Of a DNA stretch of 64,000 nucleotides, positions 9,785-17,852 are shown in pieces. Each line of letters starts with the position of its first letter. Position 1 is the stretch's first letter. Source of the DNA: JABMQB01 sp963677475 (GTDB taxonomy: Bacteria; Bacteroidota; Bacteroidia; Bacteroidales; Prolixibacteraceae); the NCBI GenBank assembly GCA_963677475.2, contig CAXXQD010000010.1:124001-188000 (forward strand), in the 5' to 3' direction. The notes below the pieces were generated by a model. That model was not told the DNA's origin, searched no databases, and saw only the letters and a program-made list of their open reading frames with translations. The translations under genes were made by a program, and so were the position numbers.

Positions 9785-10375
9785 ATGGAAATCGCAAAAA
9801 ATACAATGGTAACCCTTACCTACGATTTAAGGGTTGATGACGTAAATGGTCAAATGGTTGAACAAGCAACTACCGAAAATCCATTACAGTTTTTATATGG
9901 GGTAGGTATGATGCTTCCTAAATTTGAATCCAACCTTTTAGGGGTAAGCCAGGGAGACTCATTTGAAGTGAAGTTGGAAAAAGCTGATGCTTATGGGGAA
10001 GTAAACCCGGATGCTTTGGTCGATTTACCAAAAAATGTGTTTGAAGTGAATGGCGAAATCGATTACGAATTAATTAAAGTCGGAAATACCGTTCCAATGA
10101 TGAGCAGTAATGGACAAAGGCTTAACGGATTAGTACTTGAAGTAAACGACGATGTTGTAAAGATGGATTTTAACCATCCTTTGGCAGGCGAAGATTTGTT
10201 CTTTACCGGATCAGTTGTTGAAGTTCGTGAAGCATCGGAAGAAGAAATTGCACAAATCCTGAACAGTGGCGGTGGCTGCGGTTGCGGAGATGGTGGCTGT
10301 GGTACAGATGACTGTGACGATGGAAGCTGTGGATCGAACGACGGTTCCGGAGGGGGCTGTGGTTGCGGTTGCTAA
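9785..10375 (+). CDS. slyD: FKBP-type peptidyl-prolyl isomerase, SlyD-like, with Cys-rich tail
   Basis: This 196-residue cytoplasmic protein accelerates cis/trans prolyl isomerisation and chaperones folding. The SlyD architecture is visible: an N-terminal FKBP half (residues 1-65, with VTLTYDLRVDDVNGQMVEQ and LPKFESNLLGVSQGD), the insert-in-flap domain (about 70-125) and the closing FKBP strand (DFNHPLAGEDLFFTGSVVEV). The tail (about 163-196) is Gly/Asp-rich with eight cysteines in CGC and GGC groups and no histidine. E. coli SlyD has a His-rich nickel-binding tail, so this one is probably also metal-binding but with thiolate ligands. It has its own upstream region and is not in an obvious operon. 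Confidence 0.88.
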   Translation: MEIAKNTMVTLTYDLRVDDVNGQMVEQATTENPLQFLYGVGMMLPKFESNLLGVSQGDSFEVKLEKADAYGEVNPDALVDLPKNVFEVNGEIDYELIKVGNTVPMMSSNGQRLNGLVLEVNDDVVKMDFNHPLAGEDLFFTGSVVEVREASEEEIAQILNSGGGCGCGDGGCGTDDCDDGSCGSNDGSGGGCGCGC

Positions 10376-10459
10376 AAGCATTGATATTTATATAAAACTT
10401 TTATATTGAAACCTCGTAATCTTTTATATTTTTGAAGATGCGGGGTTTTATAATTACTT

Positions 10460-11533
10460 ATGAACACATTCGGAAAACTATTCAGGTTAACATCTTTCGG
10501 TGAATCACACGGAAAAGGAATTGGGGGCATTATTGACGGATGCCCGTCTGGTGTTGAAATAGATATGGAATTCATTCAAAATGAATTGAACAGAAGGCGT
10601 CCGGGGCAATCAAAAATTACAACGCAACGAAAAGAACCGGATGCCGTTGAGTTTTTATCCGGCATATTCGAAGGCAAGACACAGGGAACACCAATTGCTT
10701 TCGCCATTTGGAACAAAGACCAACACTCGAATGATTATTCCGATATAAAAGATGTTTTCCGCCCGTCACATGCCGATTATACCTATACCCAGAAATATGG
10801 CTCACGTGATTATAGGGGAGGGGGAAGGTCTTCAGCCCGTGAAACCATAGCCCGCGTGGTTGCTGGTGCAATTGCCAAATTAATCCTTCAGCAAAAAGGA
10901 ATTTCTATTCAGGCATTTGTTTCCTCGGTTGGCGAAATAAAACTGGAAAAATATTATAAAGAATTAGACCTTTCAAAAACCGAAGATACCATTGTTCGTT
11001 GCCCCGACCCGGAAACTGCCGAAAAGATGATTGAACGAATTGAGTTTGCCGGAAGAAACCATGACACGGTTGGCGGTGTTATTACGGCAGTCGCCACAGG
11101 TGTTCCTGTTGGACTTGGAGAGCCTGTATTTGCTAAGCTTCATGCCGATTTGGGGCATGCCATGTTAGGCATAAATGCGGTGAAAGGTTTTGAATATGGA
11201 AGTGGTTTTGAAGGAACAAAATTAAGTGGATCTGAACATAATGATATTTTCATACGTTCAAATAGTGGAATTAAAACTAAAACAAATAATTCTGGTGGCG
11301 TACAGGGTGGAATTTCAAATGGCGAAGATATTTATTTTAAAGTAGCTTTTAAGCCCATTGCAACCCTGCTGAAAGAACAAAATACGGTTGACCGTGATGG
11401 AAATGAAATTACGATTAACCCAAAAGGGAGACATGACCCGTGTGTGTTGCCAAGGGCAGTACCAATTGTTGAAGCAATGGCTGCGTTGGTTTTAGTAGAT
11501 CATTATTTAATGAGTCAAATTAATAAACTATAG
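10460..11533 (+). CDS. aroC: Chorismate synthase
   Basis: It converts 5-enolpyruvylshikimate-3-phosphate to chorismate, the last common step of aromatic amino-acid synthesis, using reduced FMN. The 357-residue length is standard. Family signatures are visible: GESHGKGIGGIIDGCPSG at the N-terminus, the RPSHADYTY segment, RGGGRSSARET and the C-terminal GRHDPCVLPRAVPIVEAM. Only two bases separate it from the next gene, so it is probably co-transcribed with the UPF0251 protein. Confidence 0.97.
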   Translation: MNTFGKLFRLTSFGESHGKGIGGIIDGCPSGVEIDMEFIQNELNRRRPGQSKITTQRKEPDAVEFLSGIFEGKTQGTPIAFAIWNKDQHSNDYSDIKDVFRPSHADYTYTQKYGSRDYRGGGRSSARETIARVVAGAIAKLILQQKGISIQAFVSSVGEIKLEKYYKELDLSKTEDTIVRCPDPETAEKMIERIEFAGRNHDTVGGVITAVATGVPVGLGEPVFAKLHADLGHAMLGINAVKGFEYGSGFEGTKLSGSEHNDIFIRSNSGIKTKTNNSGGVQGGISNGEDIYFKVAFKPIATLLKEQNTVDRDGNEITINPKGRHDPCVLPRAVPIVEAMAALVLVDHYLMSQINKL

Positions 11534-11535
11534 AG

Positions 11536-11949
11536 ATGCCAAGAAAAAAGAGAGATCGGAAAATACTTGTTCCCCCGGTGATAAAAGGAATGTCTGTGTT
11601 TGGTGTAAGAGGAAGAAAGGCACAAGAGATATCTTTGAAGATAGAAGAATATGAAGCTATAAGGTTGCTTGATTACAGAGGCATGACACAGGAAGAGGCG
11701 GCAGTTCATATGGAGGTTAGCAGGCCAACACTTACACGTATTTACGAAGATGCGCGTAAAAAGGTAGCGCAATCTTTTGTTGAAGGCCGTGATATTCTTT
11801 TTAGGGGTGGAAATTTCTTTTTTACCGACGATTGGTACAAATGTACTTCATGCAATTCAAGCTTTAGTTTTTATGAAGACTCAAAAGTTTGCTGTCCGCT
11901 ATGTACTTCAGAGGACTTAATTTCCTTAAATGAATATTACAAAGATTAA
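11536..11949 (+). CDS. UPF0251 (DUF134) HTH protein with C-terminal zinc ribbon
   Basis: This 137-residue protein begins with the basic PRKKRDRKI typical of UPF0251. A sigma-70 region 4-like helix-turn-helix follows (about 38-80: LKIEEYEAIRLLDYRGMTQEEAA, then MEVSRPTLTRIYEDARKKVA). The C-terminal third holds two CxxC pairs (CTSC and CPLC, about residues 104-127) forming a likely zinc ribbon. It is a predicted DNA-binding regulator. It starts two bases after aroC, but no target can be read from the sequence. Confidence 0.88.
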   Translation: MPRKKRDRKILVPPVIKGMSVFGVRGRKAQEISLKIEEYEAIRLLDYRGMTQEEAAVHMEVSRPTLTRIYEDARKKVAQSFVEGRDILFRGGNFFFTDDWYKCTSCNSSFSFYEDSKVCCPLCTSEDLISLNEYYKD

Positions 11950-12081
11950 GTGTAATACAATGATATTTGAGAAAGCCGGTGGGAGAAATTTCATTGGCTT
12001 TTTTGTTTAATTCCTTACCAAATTAATTATTACACAAGTATATATATGAAATATGAAGGGAAATATGTCTTTCCAAATGAT

Positions 12082-12588
12082 TTATAATTCCGATCTTTTA
12101 TACTTAAAAGGAACTTCTTCCACGGTATGATCATGTGAAATACGGACATAAATGGTAATTTCATCGCCACTTATTTTTTCAAAAGTAAAGCCATCAAAAT
12201 AAACCTTGCCAGGAGTAACTTTTACCAATTTAAAATCAACCGTTTCATCCTTTTCTTCCCAGCCTTTTAAATCGCCATGAAAATGTTTTAAGCGCAAAAT
12301 CAAACTGTTGTTTTCTTCCGTGATTGTAACAATTTCATAAAACCCGGCTTCCCCGTCCTTCAGCAGTTTAAAAACACACATCATTGAATTTCCCAAAGGT
12401 GGCGACCAAATCTCTTCAATCGTGCCACCAAAAGCTTCTCCGGTCCAGCGGCCACTAATCCATTTTACATCTTCCAAACTTGCCTCAGGACTTCCCAAAG
12501 TTTCATCATATTCCAGGGTATTCTCAAAAGCAGTCTGTCCAAAGCTTATCGTTGGAAACAGCATCAATATAAATAGGAATGTTTTCAT
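12082..12588 (-). CDS. Secreted DUF6265-like protein
   Basis: This 168-residue protein has a signal peptide (about 1-17, ending SFG-Q). The mature part contains VKWISGRWTGEAFGGTIEEIWSPP, then GNSMMCVFKLLKDG and LRLKHFHGDLKGWEEKD. This is a lipocalin-like beta-barrel pattern seen in DUF6265 proteins of Bacteroidota. The function is unknown; the protein is probably periplasmic. It is transcribed alone, opposite to its neighbours. Confidence 0.75.
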   Translation of the reverse strand: MKTFLFILMLFPTISFGQTAFENTLEYDETLGSPEASLEDVKWISGRWTGEAFGGTIEEIWSPPLGNSMMCVFKLLKDGEAGFYEIVTITEENNSLILRLKHFHGDLKGWEEKDETVDFKLVKVTPGKVYFDGFTFEKISGDEITIYVRISHDHTVEEVPFKYKRSEL

Positions 12589-12799
12589 TATTTTATTTTT
12601 TCAACATTAACTGGTTCTTTTCAGGATATCTAAGACGAAAATGTTTTGCAATCGCAATTATTAAACATAGAAGATAAAAATAAGTTTAACAATTGGGATT
12701 GGGATCTATCTGTACATTTCTGAAAGAAAGGCTAGTTTTCACTCAATTATCGGGACAATAAATATAGTATTTTACTTTTAGTGCAAGCCAAATTGATCT

Positions 12800-14197
12800 T
12801 TACTTTCCAATACAAAAATTTTTAAAAATATTCCCTAATACTTCATCGGTGGTAATTTCGCCAGTAATTTCACCCAGGTAGTGCAGGCATTCGCGAATAT
12901 CCTGTGAAAGGAAATCTGAACTTATTCCGGAGTCTAATCCCATCTTTACCCTTTCAATGGCATCGTAGGCATGTGTAAGTGCTTCAAAATGACGGATATT
13001 GGTCACAATTACATCGTTCTCATCCACCTTTTGCAGGTTGACGGTTTCCAGTAACAGCGATCGCAATTGCTCAATATTCTGCTTTTGTTTGGCAGAAATA
13101 AAAACAATGTCCTCATTATCCGCCAACGTAATCTTATCTATTAGCCTGGTAACCACTTGTTTTTCCACCAGGTCGGCTTTATTGCCAACAATTATCAACT
13201 GTTGTTCTTTAATTTTATTTCGAATCAATTGGATACGTTGCAGGATCAGGTCAATATCATTGTGTAAATCAACAATTATTAAAACAATACTTGCCTGGTC
13301 AACCTTTCCGAAAGTACGCTCGATTCCTAAAGTTTCAATGGCATCCTGTGTTTCTCGAATTCCGGCGGTATCAAAAAACCGGAAAGTCGTTCCTTCAATA
13401 TTTACAACATCTTCAATCACATCGCGCGTGGTTCCGTGAATATCCGAAACAATTGCTTTCTCTTCGTTCAACAAGGTATTCAACAGGGTTGACTTGCCCA
13501 CATTTGTTTCGCCAACAATGGCTACCGGAACGCCATTTTTAATGGCATTTCCCAAACGAAATGAGTCTTTGAGCTTCTTTATGATGCTTTCAATTTTATC
13601 CACCAAGACCTTTAACTGGGTCCTATCGGCAAACTCCACGTCTTCTTCACTAAAATCAAGTTCCAGTTCGATTAATGTAGTAAATGTCAATAATTCTTCC
13701 CTTAAATTGCTAATCTCGGTGGAGAACCCGCCACGCATCTGGTTAATCGCAACTTTATGTGAAGCAGCCGAACTTGAGTTTATAAGGTCGGCAATGGCTT
13801 CCGCTTGCGAAAGGTCCATTTTCCCATTTAAAAAAGCCCTCTGTGTAAACTCGCCTGGTTTTGCCAAACGTGCCCCATTTTCTACCAATAACTGAACAAT
13901 TTTTTGCTGAATATAAACCGCGCCATGACAGGAGACTTCAACCACATCTTCGCCAGTAAATGACCGTGGAGCTTTGAAAATGGAAACCACAACATCATCA
14001 ATCACAGCCCCATTTTTAACGATACTCCCAAAATGGACGGTATTAGGTGCTTGATTGCTGAGGTGCTTGTTTTTACTGGGCGAAGAATAAACTTTATTCG
14101 CAATTGAGATCGCATTCTCACCGGAAATACGAATGGTTGCAATAGCTCCAATCCCCGGAGAAGTTGCAATGGCACATATAGTTGATTGATCAATCAT
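12800..14197 (-). CDS. mnmE: tRNA-5-carboxymethylaminomethyl-2-thiouridine GTPase MnmE
   Basis: With MnmG it modifies the wobble uridine of several tRNAs. The 465-residue protein has the N-terminal folate-binding domain (1-120), the helical domain and an inserted G domain (about 220-385). G motifs are visible: GETNVGKST (G1), DIHGTTRD (G2), DTAGIRE (G3) and NKAD (G4). The C-terminus ends in CIGK, the catalytic cysteine motif required for modification. G1 reads GETNVGKS instead of the usual GRPNAGKS, a conservative change. Confidence 0.97.
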   Translation of the reverse strand: MIDQSTICAIATSPGIGAIATIRISGENAISIANKVYSSPSKNKHLSNQAPNTVHFGSIVKNGAVIDDVVVSIFKAPRSFTGEDVVEVSCHGAVYIQQKIVQLLVENGARLAKPGEFTQRAFLNGKMDLSQAEAIADLINSSSAASHKVAINQMRGGFSTEISNLREELLTFTTLIELELDFSEEDVEFADRTQLKVLVDKIESIIKKLKDSFRLGNAIKNGVPVAIVGETNVGKSTLLNTLLNEEKAIVSDIHGTTRDVIEDVVNIEGTTFRFFDTAGIRETQDAIETLGIERTFGKVDQASIVLIIVDLHNDIDLILQRIQLIRNKIKEQQLIIVGNKADLVEKQVVTRLIDKITLADNEDIVFISAKQKQNIEQLRSLLLETVNLQKVDENDVIVTNIRHFEALTHAYDAIERVKMGLDSGISSDFLSQDIRECLHYLGEITGEITTDEVLGNIFKNFCIGK

Positions 14198-14225
14198 GAA
14201 ATAGCAAATTCTTTCACAAAAGTAA

Positions 14226-15035
14226 CTAAAAATGCTTTTGTTTCATTTTTTTAAAATAAAGCACAGGAAGTTCTTTTGCTTTTAAATTTTGATGTTGAAC
14301 CCAAACCGTTTTTAAACGTTCCGCCATAAACGCACAAACCCTCTTTTGATACGTATCACCTAAATCGATATCTGCTTTTTTTTCCAGCTTAAAAAGTATC
14401 GAAAAAAGCCATTCCATATAATTATCGAAAAGCTGCCAAGGCATAATAAACATATTAAAAGCATACAATTCACGGCCACTGAAAACAGTATCAAAGGCTT
14501 GTAAGTAATCAGGATAATTGTCTTCAAGGATTTTTCGGGTTATATTAATATCCTCTTCGTTGTGCCTTTTTCGATATTGATCATACACAGAATATTTAAA
14601 AATCTTCTTCTGAGGCAAGATAACATCATATTTTTTAAGGATCGATTTCATTTCATTTTCCGAAAGGATTTTATGTAGCCAAAATTTTGGTTGGCTCACA
14701 TAATATAAGCCATGCCTTTTTTTCTTCAGCCCCACAAAAAATAATAACAATTTGCTGAAATGGCACCAAATATTTGCATTTGAAGCCGTAAAATACCTAC
14801 GATAATGACTGGTTCCAACATAATCATGTTTTTTGTTCTTCCAAATCCAATACCAGCCAGTGAGCTCACTATAAATATGGTTTTTATCAGAAATATTGTC
14901 CCCAGTCGAATCATCCTCCATGTCTAAATCTAAACAGGTTACCTTTTTGCCAACCTGCAATTCGGTATAAACCGGTTCTTCCGATAATTTTTTTCCATCT
15001 TTATGAAAAGCAATATATGCTTTAAAATTTTCCAT
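14226..15035 (-). CDS. DUF4422 domain protein (probable glycosyltransferase)
   Basis: This 269-residue cytoplasmic protein shows the DUF4422 pattern: DKNHIYSELTGWYWIWKN near residue 52, then VGTSHYRRYF near 73, KKYDVILPQKK in the middle and FNMFIMPWQLFDNYMEWLF near 195. DUF4422 proteins occur in capsule and LPS clusters and are thought to be glycosyltransferases. Here it stands alone just upstream of mnmE (28-base gap, same strand), so its substrate cannot be inferred. Confidence 0.8.
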   Translation of the reverse strand: MENFKAYIAFHKDGKKLSEEPVYTELQVGKKVTCLDLDMEDDSTGDNISDKNHIYSELTGWYWIWKNKKHDYVGTSHYRRYFTASNANIWCHFSKLLLFFVGLKKKRHGLYYVSQPKFWLHKILSENEMKSILKKYDVILPQKKIFKYSVYDQYRKRHNEEDINITRKILEDNYPDYLQAFDTVFSGRELYAFNMFIMPWQLFDNYMEWLFSILFKLEKKADIDLGDTYQKRVCAFMAERLKTVWVQHQNLKAKELPVLYFKKMKQKHF

Positions 15036-15240
15036 GTATCGTGGATCTTGATTCTCCTTTAATTGCCCTTAATGACTTATTTCTAAATATGAAGGTGCAA
15101 ACATATTTAATATTTTTTGAAGGCATACTTAAATAGTGTTAATGATGGTCAATAATAATTAAGTATTAACGGCTACTCAATTTTTTTGCTTTTCGACATA
15201 CGATAGGTATTTTAGTGGTCATTGAAAGAAAAAATATACG

Positions 15241-15975
15241 ATGGAATTAATAGAACAGGCAGCCCGACTAATTAAAAAGTCAAAATATACCATTGCATTT
15301 ACAGGGGCAGGAATATCTGTAGAGAGCGGTATCCCGCCCTTTAGGGGGGAAATGGGGCTATGGAATAAATACGATCCTAAAGTACTTGATATAAATTATT
15401 TTCTTCAAAACCCAGGTTTTTGTTGGGATTCTATTAGAGAAATATTTTATGATTTTTTTGAACAATCGAAACCAAATGATGCGCACAAAGTATTGGCACA
15501 AATGGAGAAGAAACAATTGTTAAAAGCAATTGTTACCCAAAATATTGACAACTTGCATTATGAAGCAGGAAGTCAAAATGTTTATGAGTTTCATGGAAAT
15601 TCAAAGAAGCTGAAATGCCTTATGTGTGGTGAACTTTCTGATGTAAAAAACATCGATTTTAATAACCTACCGCCAAAGTGCAAGAATGACGCTTCGGTAT
15701 TAAAACCCGATTTTATCTTTTTTGGGGAAGGTATTCCTCCGGACGCTTATGAAATGTCGTTTATAGCCGCAAAAAAATGTGAAGTATGCATCATTATTGG
15801 CTCAACAGGAGAAGTTACCCCGGCTTCCTATATCCCAAATACTGCCAAAGAATATGGTGCCACTATCATCGAGATAAATACGGATGAATCGTTGTTTACC
15901 AATAGGATAACCGATATTCATTTAAAAGGTAAAGCAGGAGATATCCTAAATCGTTTATCGACATACTTGTTTTAA
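15241..15975 (+). CDS. cobB: NAD-dependent protein deacylase, sirtuin (Sir2) family
   Basis: This 244-residue sirtuin removes acyl groups from lysines using NAD. Motifs visible are GAGISVESGIPPFRG (NAD binding), TQNIDNLHYEAGS, the catalytic histidine in YEFHGNSKKLKC and GSTGEVTPASYIP. The zinc module has CLMC, but the second pair reads PPKCKND instead of CxxC, so the fourth zinc ligand is not a cysteine. It is a single gene with a terminator hairpin downstream. Confidence 0.92.
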   Translation: MELIEQAARLIKKSKYTIAFTGAGISVESGIPPFRGEMGLWNKYDPKVLDINYFLQNPGFCWDSIREIFYDFFEQSKPNDAHKVLAQMEKKQLLKAIVTQNIDNLHYEAGSQNVYEFHGNSKKLKCLMCGELSDVKNIDFNNLPPKCKNDASVLKPDFIFFGEGIPPDAYEMSFIAAKKCEVCIIIGSTGEVTPASYIPNTAKEYGATIIEINTDESLFTNRITDIHLKGKAGDILNRLSTYLF

Positions 15976-16031
15976 ACTTTTAACCAACTTGTTTTAATTT
16001 TCCCTCAATCCATAATTATTTAAGAAGAATT

Positions 16032-16057
16032 AAAGCTTTTCCGGGGAAGCTTTTTTT
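16032..16057 (+). terminator. Rho-independent terminator after the sirtuin gene
   Basis: AAAGCTT at 16032-16038 pairs with AAGCTTT at 16047-16053 around a CCGGGG-containing loop, followed by a run of T. Confidence 0.75.
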
Positions 16058-16084
16058 GTTAACACCCAATAAAAAGTATATTTG
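16055..16084 (+). promoter_or_regulatory. Bacteroidota-type promoter of fabG
   Basis: TTTG at 16055-16058 and TATATTTG at 16077-16084 are separated by 18 bases, matching the Bacteroidota -33/-7 consensus (TTTG and TAnnTTTG). The -33 element shares the T-run of the preceding terminator. The ATG of fabG follows 30 bases later. Confidence 0.65.
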
Positions 16085-16114
16085 TGGCTCAATAAAATTC
16101 AAAAAATTTCCATA

Positions 16115-16861
16115 ATGAAGTTATTAGAAGGAAAAACCGCTATTATAACTGGAGCTTCCAGGGGAATAGGAAAAGCGATTGCTTTAAAATTTGCTCAAGA
16201 AGGTTGCAACGTTGCATTTACCGATCTTTTTGAAGATGAAAATATGAAAAACACAGAGGCTGAATTAAATGCTTTAGGGATTAAAGCAAAAGGATACGCT
16301 TCTGATGCCAGTAATTTAGAAGATACAGAAAGGGTAGTAGGCGAAATTGTTAAAGAATTTGGCGCTATCGATGCCTTGGTAAACAATGCAGGTATTACCA
16401 AAGATACTTTGTTAATGCGAATGACCGAAGATCAGTGGGATGCAGTGATAAATGTAAATTTAAAGTCTGTTTTTAACTTTACGAAAGCAGCTCAACGTAC
16501 TATGCTCAAACAACGTAGCGGATCCATCATCAACCTAAGTTCAGTTGTTGGAGTAAGCGGAAATGCCGGGCAAGCGAACTATTCAGCATCAAAAGCAGGC
16601 ATAATTGGCTTTACCAAATCAATTGCACGCGAATTGGGCTCTAGGGGAATTCGTTCAAATGCCATTGCACCCGGGTTTATCATTACTGAAATGACAGCCA
16701 AGATTCCGGAAGACGCAAGAAAAGCATGGGAAGATTCAATACCACTAAAACGAGGCGGTACACCTGAAGAAGTTGCCGGGGTTGCGACATTCCTGGCTTC
16801 TGACCTGTCGAGCTATGTTAGCGGACAAGTTATAACCGTATGTGGAGCTATGAATACCTAA
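16115..16861 (+). CDS. fabG: 3-oxoacyl-[acyl-carrier-protein] reductase
   Basis: It carries out the NADPH-dependent reduction step of fatty-acid elongation. The start chosen is ATG 16115 (MKLLEGKTAIITG), giving 248 residues, the usual FabG length; the upstream TTG at 16082 lies within the promoter. SDR motifs are clear: TGASRGIG (cofactor), NNAGIT, the catalytic Ser in INLSSVVG, YSASK (Tyr and Lys) and RSNAIAPGFI. It is followed by a strong terminator. Confidence 0.93.
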   Translation: MKLLEGKTAIITGASRGIGKAIALKFAQEGCNVAFTDLFEDENMKNTEAELNALGIKAKGYASDASNLEDTERVVGEIVKEFGAIDALVNNAGITKDTLLMRMTEDQWDAVINVNLKSVFNFTKAAQRTMLKQRSGSIINLSSVVGVSGNAGQANYSASKAGIIGFTKSIARELGSRGIRSNAIAPGFIITEMTAKIPEDARKAWEDSIPLKRGGTPEEVAGVATFLASDLSSYVSGQVITVCGAMNT

Positions 16862-16899
16862 GGGATATTTTAAGTTCGTTTCAATAAAAAATATAATTT

Positions 16900-16929
16900 A
16901 GCTGTTCATTTTTTCGAACAGCTTTTTTT
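16900..16929 (+). terminator. Rho-independent terminator after fabG
   Basis: AGCTGTTC at 16900-16907 pairs with GAACAGCT at 16916-16923, followed by T7. The T-run ends at the start codon of the next gene, so that gene's promoter must overlap the hairpin or lie upstream of it. Confidence 0.8.
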
Positions 16930-17796
16930 ATGGTTAAAAACGGAATATTTATTGGCTTAACCACCATTGACATTCAATACTTGATAGATACATTTCCCGG
17001 GGCAAATGTTAAAGTAAAAACAGACGCTCCAGACGTAATGGTGGGAGGGCCGGCAACAAATGCTGCGGTGATTTTTGCCCATTTAAATGGTAATGCAGAG
17101 TTGTATTCGGCAATTGGAATAAATCCATTTCGAAATTATATTTTAGACGACTTAACAAAACATAAAATAAGGGTAAACGATGTGGTCGATGGGCAGCCGG
17201 TTTCGCCGGTAATTGCAACTGTTGTTACCTCTAACGAAAAAGGAGACCGCAACATATTCACACATAATCCGCCCAAAATTAATATCAATAGCGCAATCCT
17301 GAATCAATTTGAAAATAGGGAAGCCTCCTTTATTTTTATTGATGGTTTTTATCCTGAAATTGCTCTTCCGGTACTAAAAGCAGCGAAGAAAAAGAACATC
17401 CCAGTCATAGCGGATTGTGGCAGTTGGAAGCCACAATATGAAGACCTGCTTCCTTTTGTTGATTATGCCATCTGTTCCAACGATTTTCAACCACCGGGCA
17501 CATTAAACTCATTGGAAGTTTTTGAATACCTTGCATCTAAAAACATTCAAAACGCGGCAATAACAAGGGGAGGGGATTCAATTTTATGGCACTCTGAGAA
17601 AGGGATAAACGAAATAGATGTGGAATGCGTGATTGTTGTGGATACATTGGGTGCTGGAGATTTCTTTCATGGGGCATTTTGCCACTATTTATTAAACTTG
17701 AAGAATTTTGAATTGGCACTGAAAGCTGCATCCCATATAGCGGGCATAAGTTGTGGGTATTCTGGAACAAGAACTTGGTTAAAATATGTCAAATAA
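16930..17796 (+). CDS. PfkB-family carbohydrate kinase
   Basis: This 288-residue ribokinase-fold protein phosphorylates a sugar or nucleoside. It shows the N-terminal glycine motif VGGPATNAAVIFAHL (about residues 38-52) and the C-terminal PfkB signature DTLGAGDFFHGAF with the catalytic Asp and anion hole (about 238-250). ITRGGDSILWH precedes it. The substrate cannot be assigned from motifs. The ATG lies directly after the fabG terminator. Confidence 0.88.
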   Translation: MVKNGIFIGLTTIDIQYLIDTFPGANVKVKTDAPDVMVGGPATNAAVIFAHLNGNAELYSAIGINPFRNYILDDLTKHKIRVNDVVDGQPVSPVIATVVTSNEKGDRNIFTHNPPKININSAILNQFENREASFIFIDGFYPEIALPVLKAAKKKNIPVIADCGSWKPQYEDLLPFVDYAICSNDFQPPGTLNSLEVFEYLASKNIQNAAITRGGDSILWHSEKGINEIDVECVIVVDTLGAGDFFHGAFCHYLLNLKNFELALKAASHIAGISCGYSGTRTWLKYVK

Positions 17797-17852
17797 GGTT
17801 TGTAACTCAAAAAAAAGCAGTAAATTGAATCTCTGAGAACAGAACAACGTCA

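Noticed and set aside
12589..12799. Possible small gene or RNA between the DUF6265 gene and mnmE
   Set aside because: About 210 AT-rich bases with no open frame of note, no tRNA fold and no clear hairpin.
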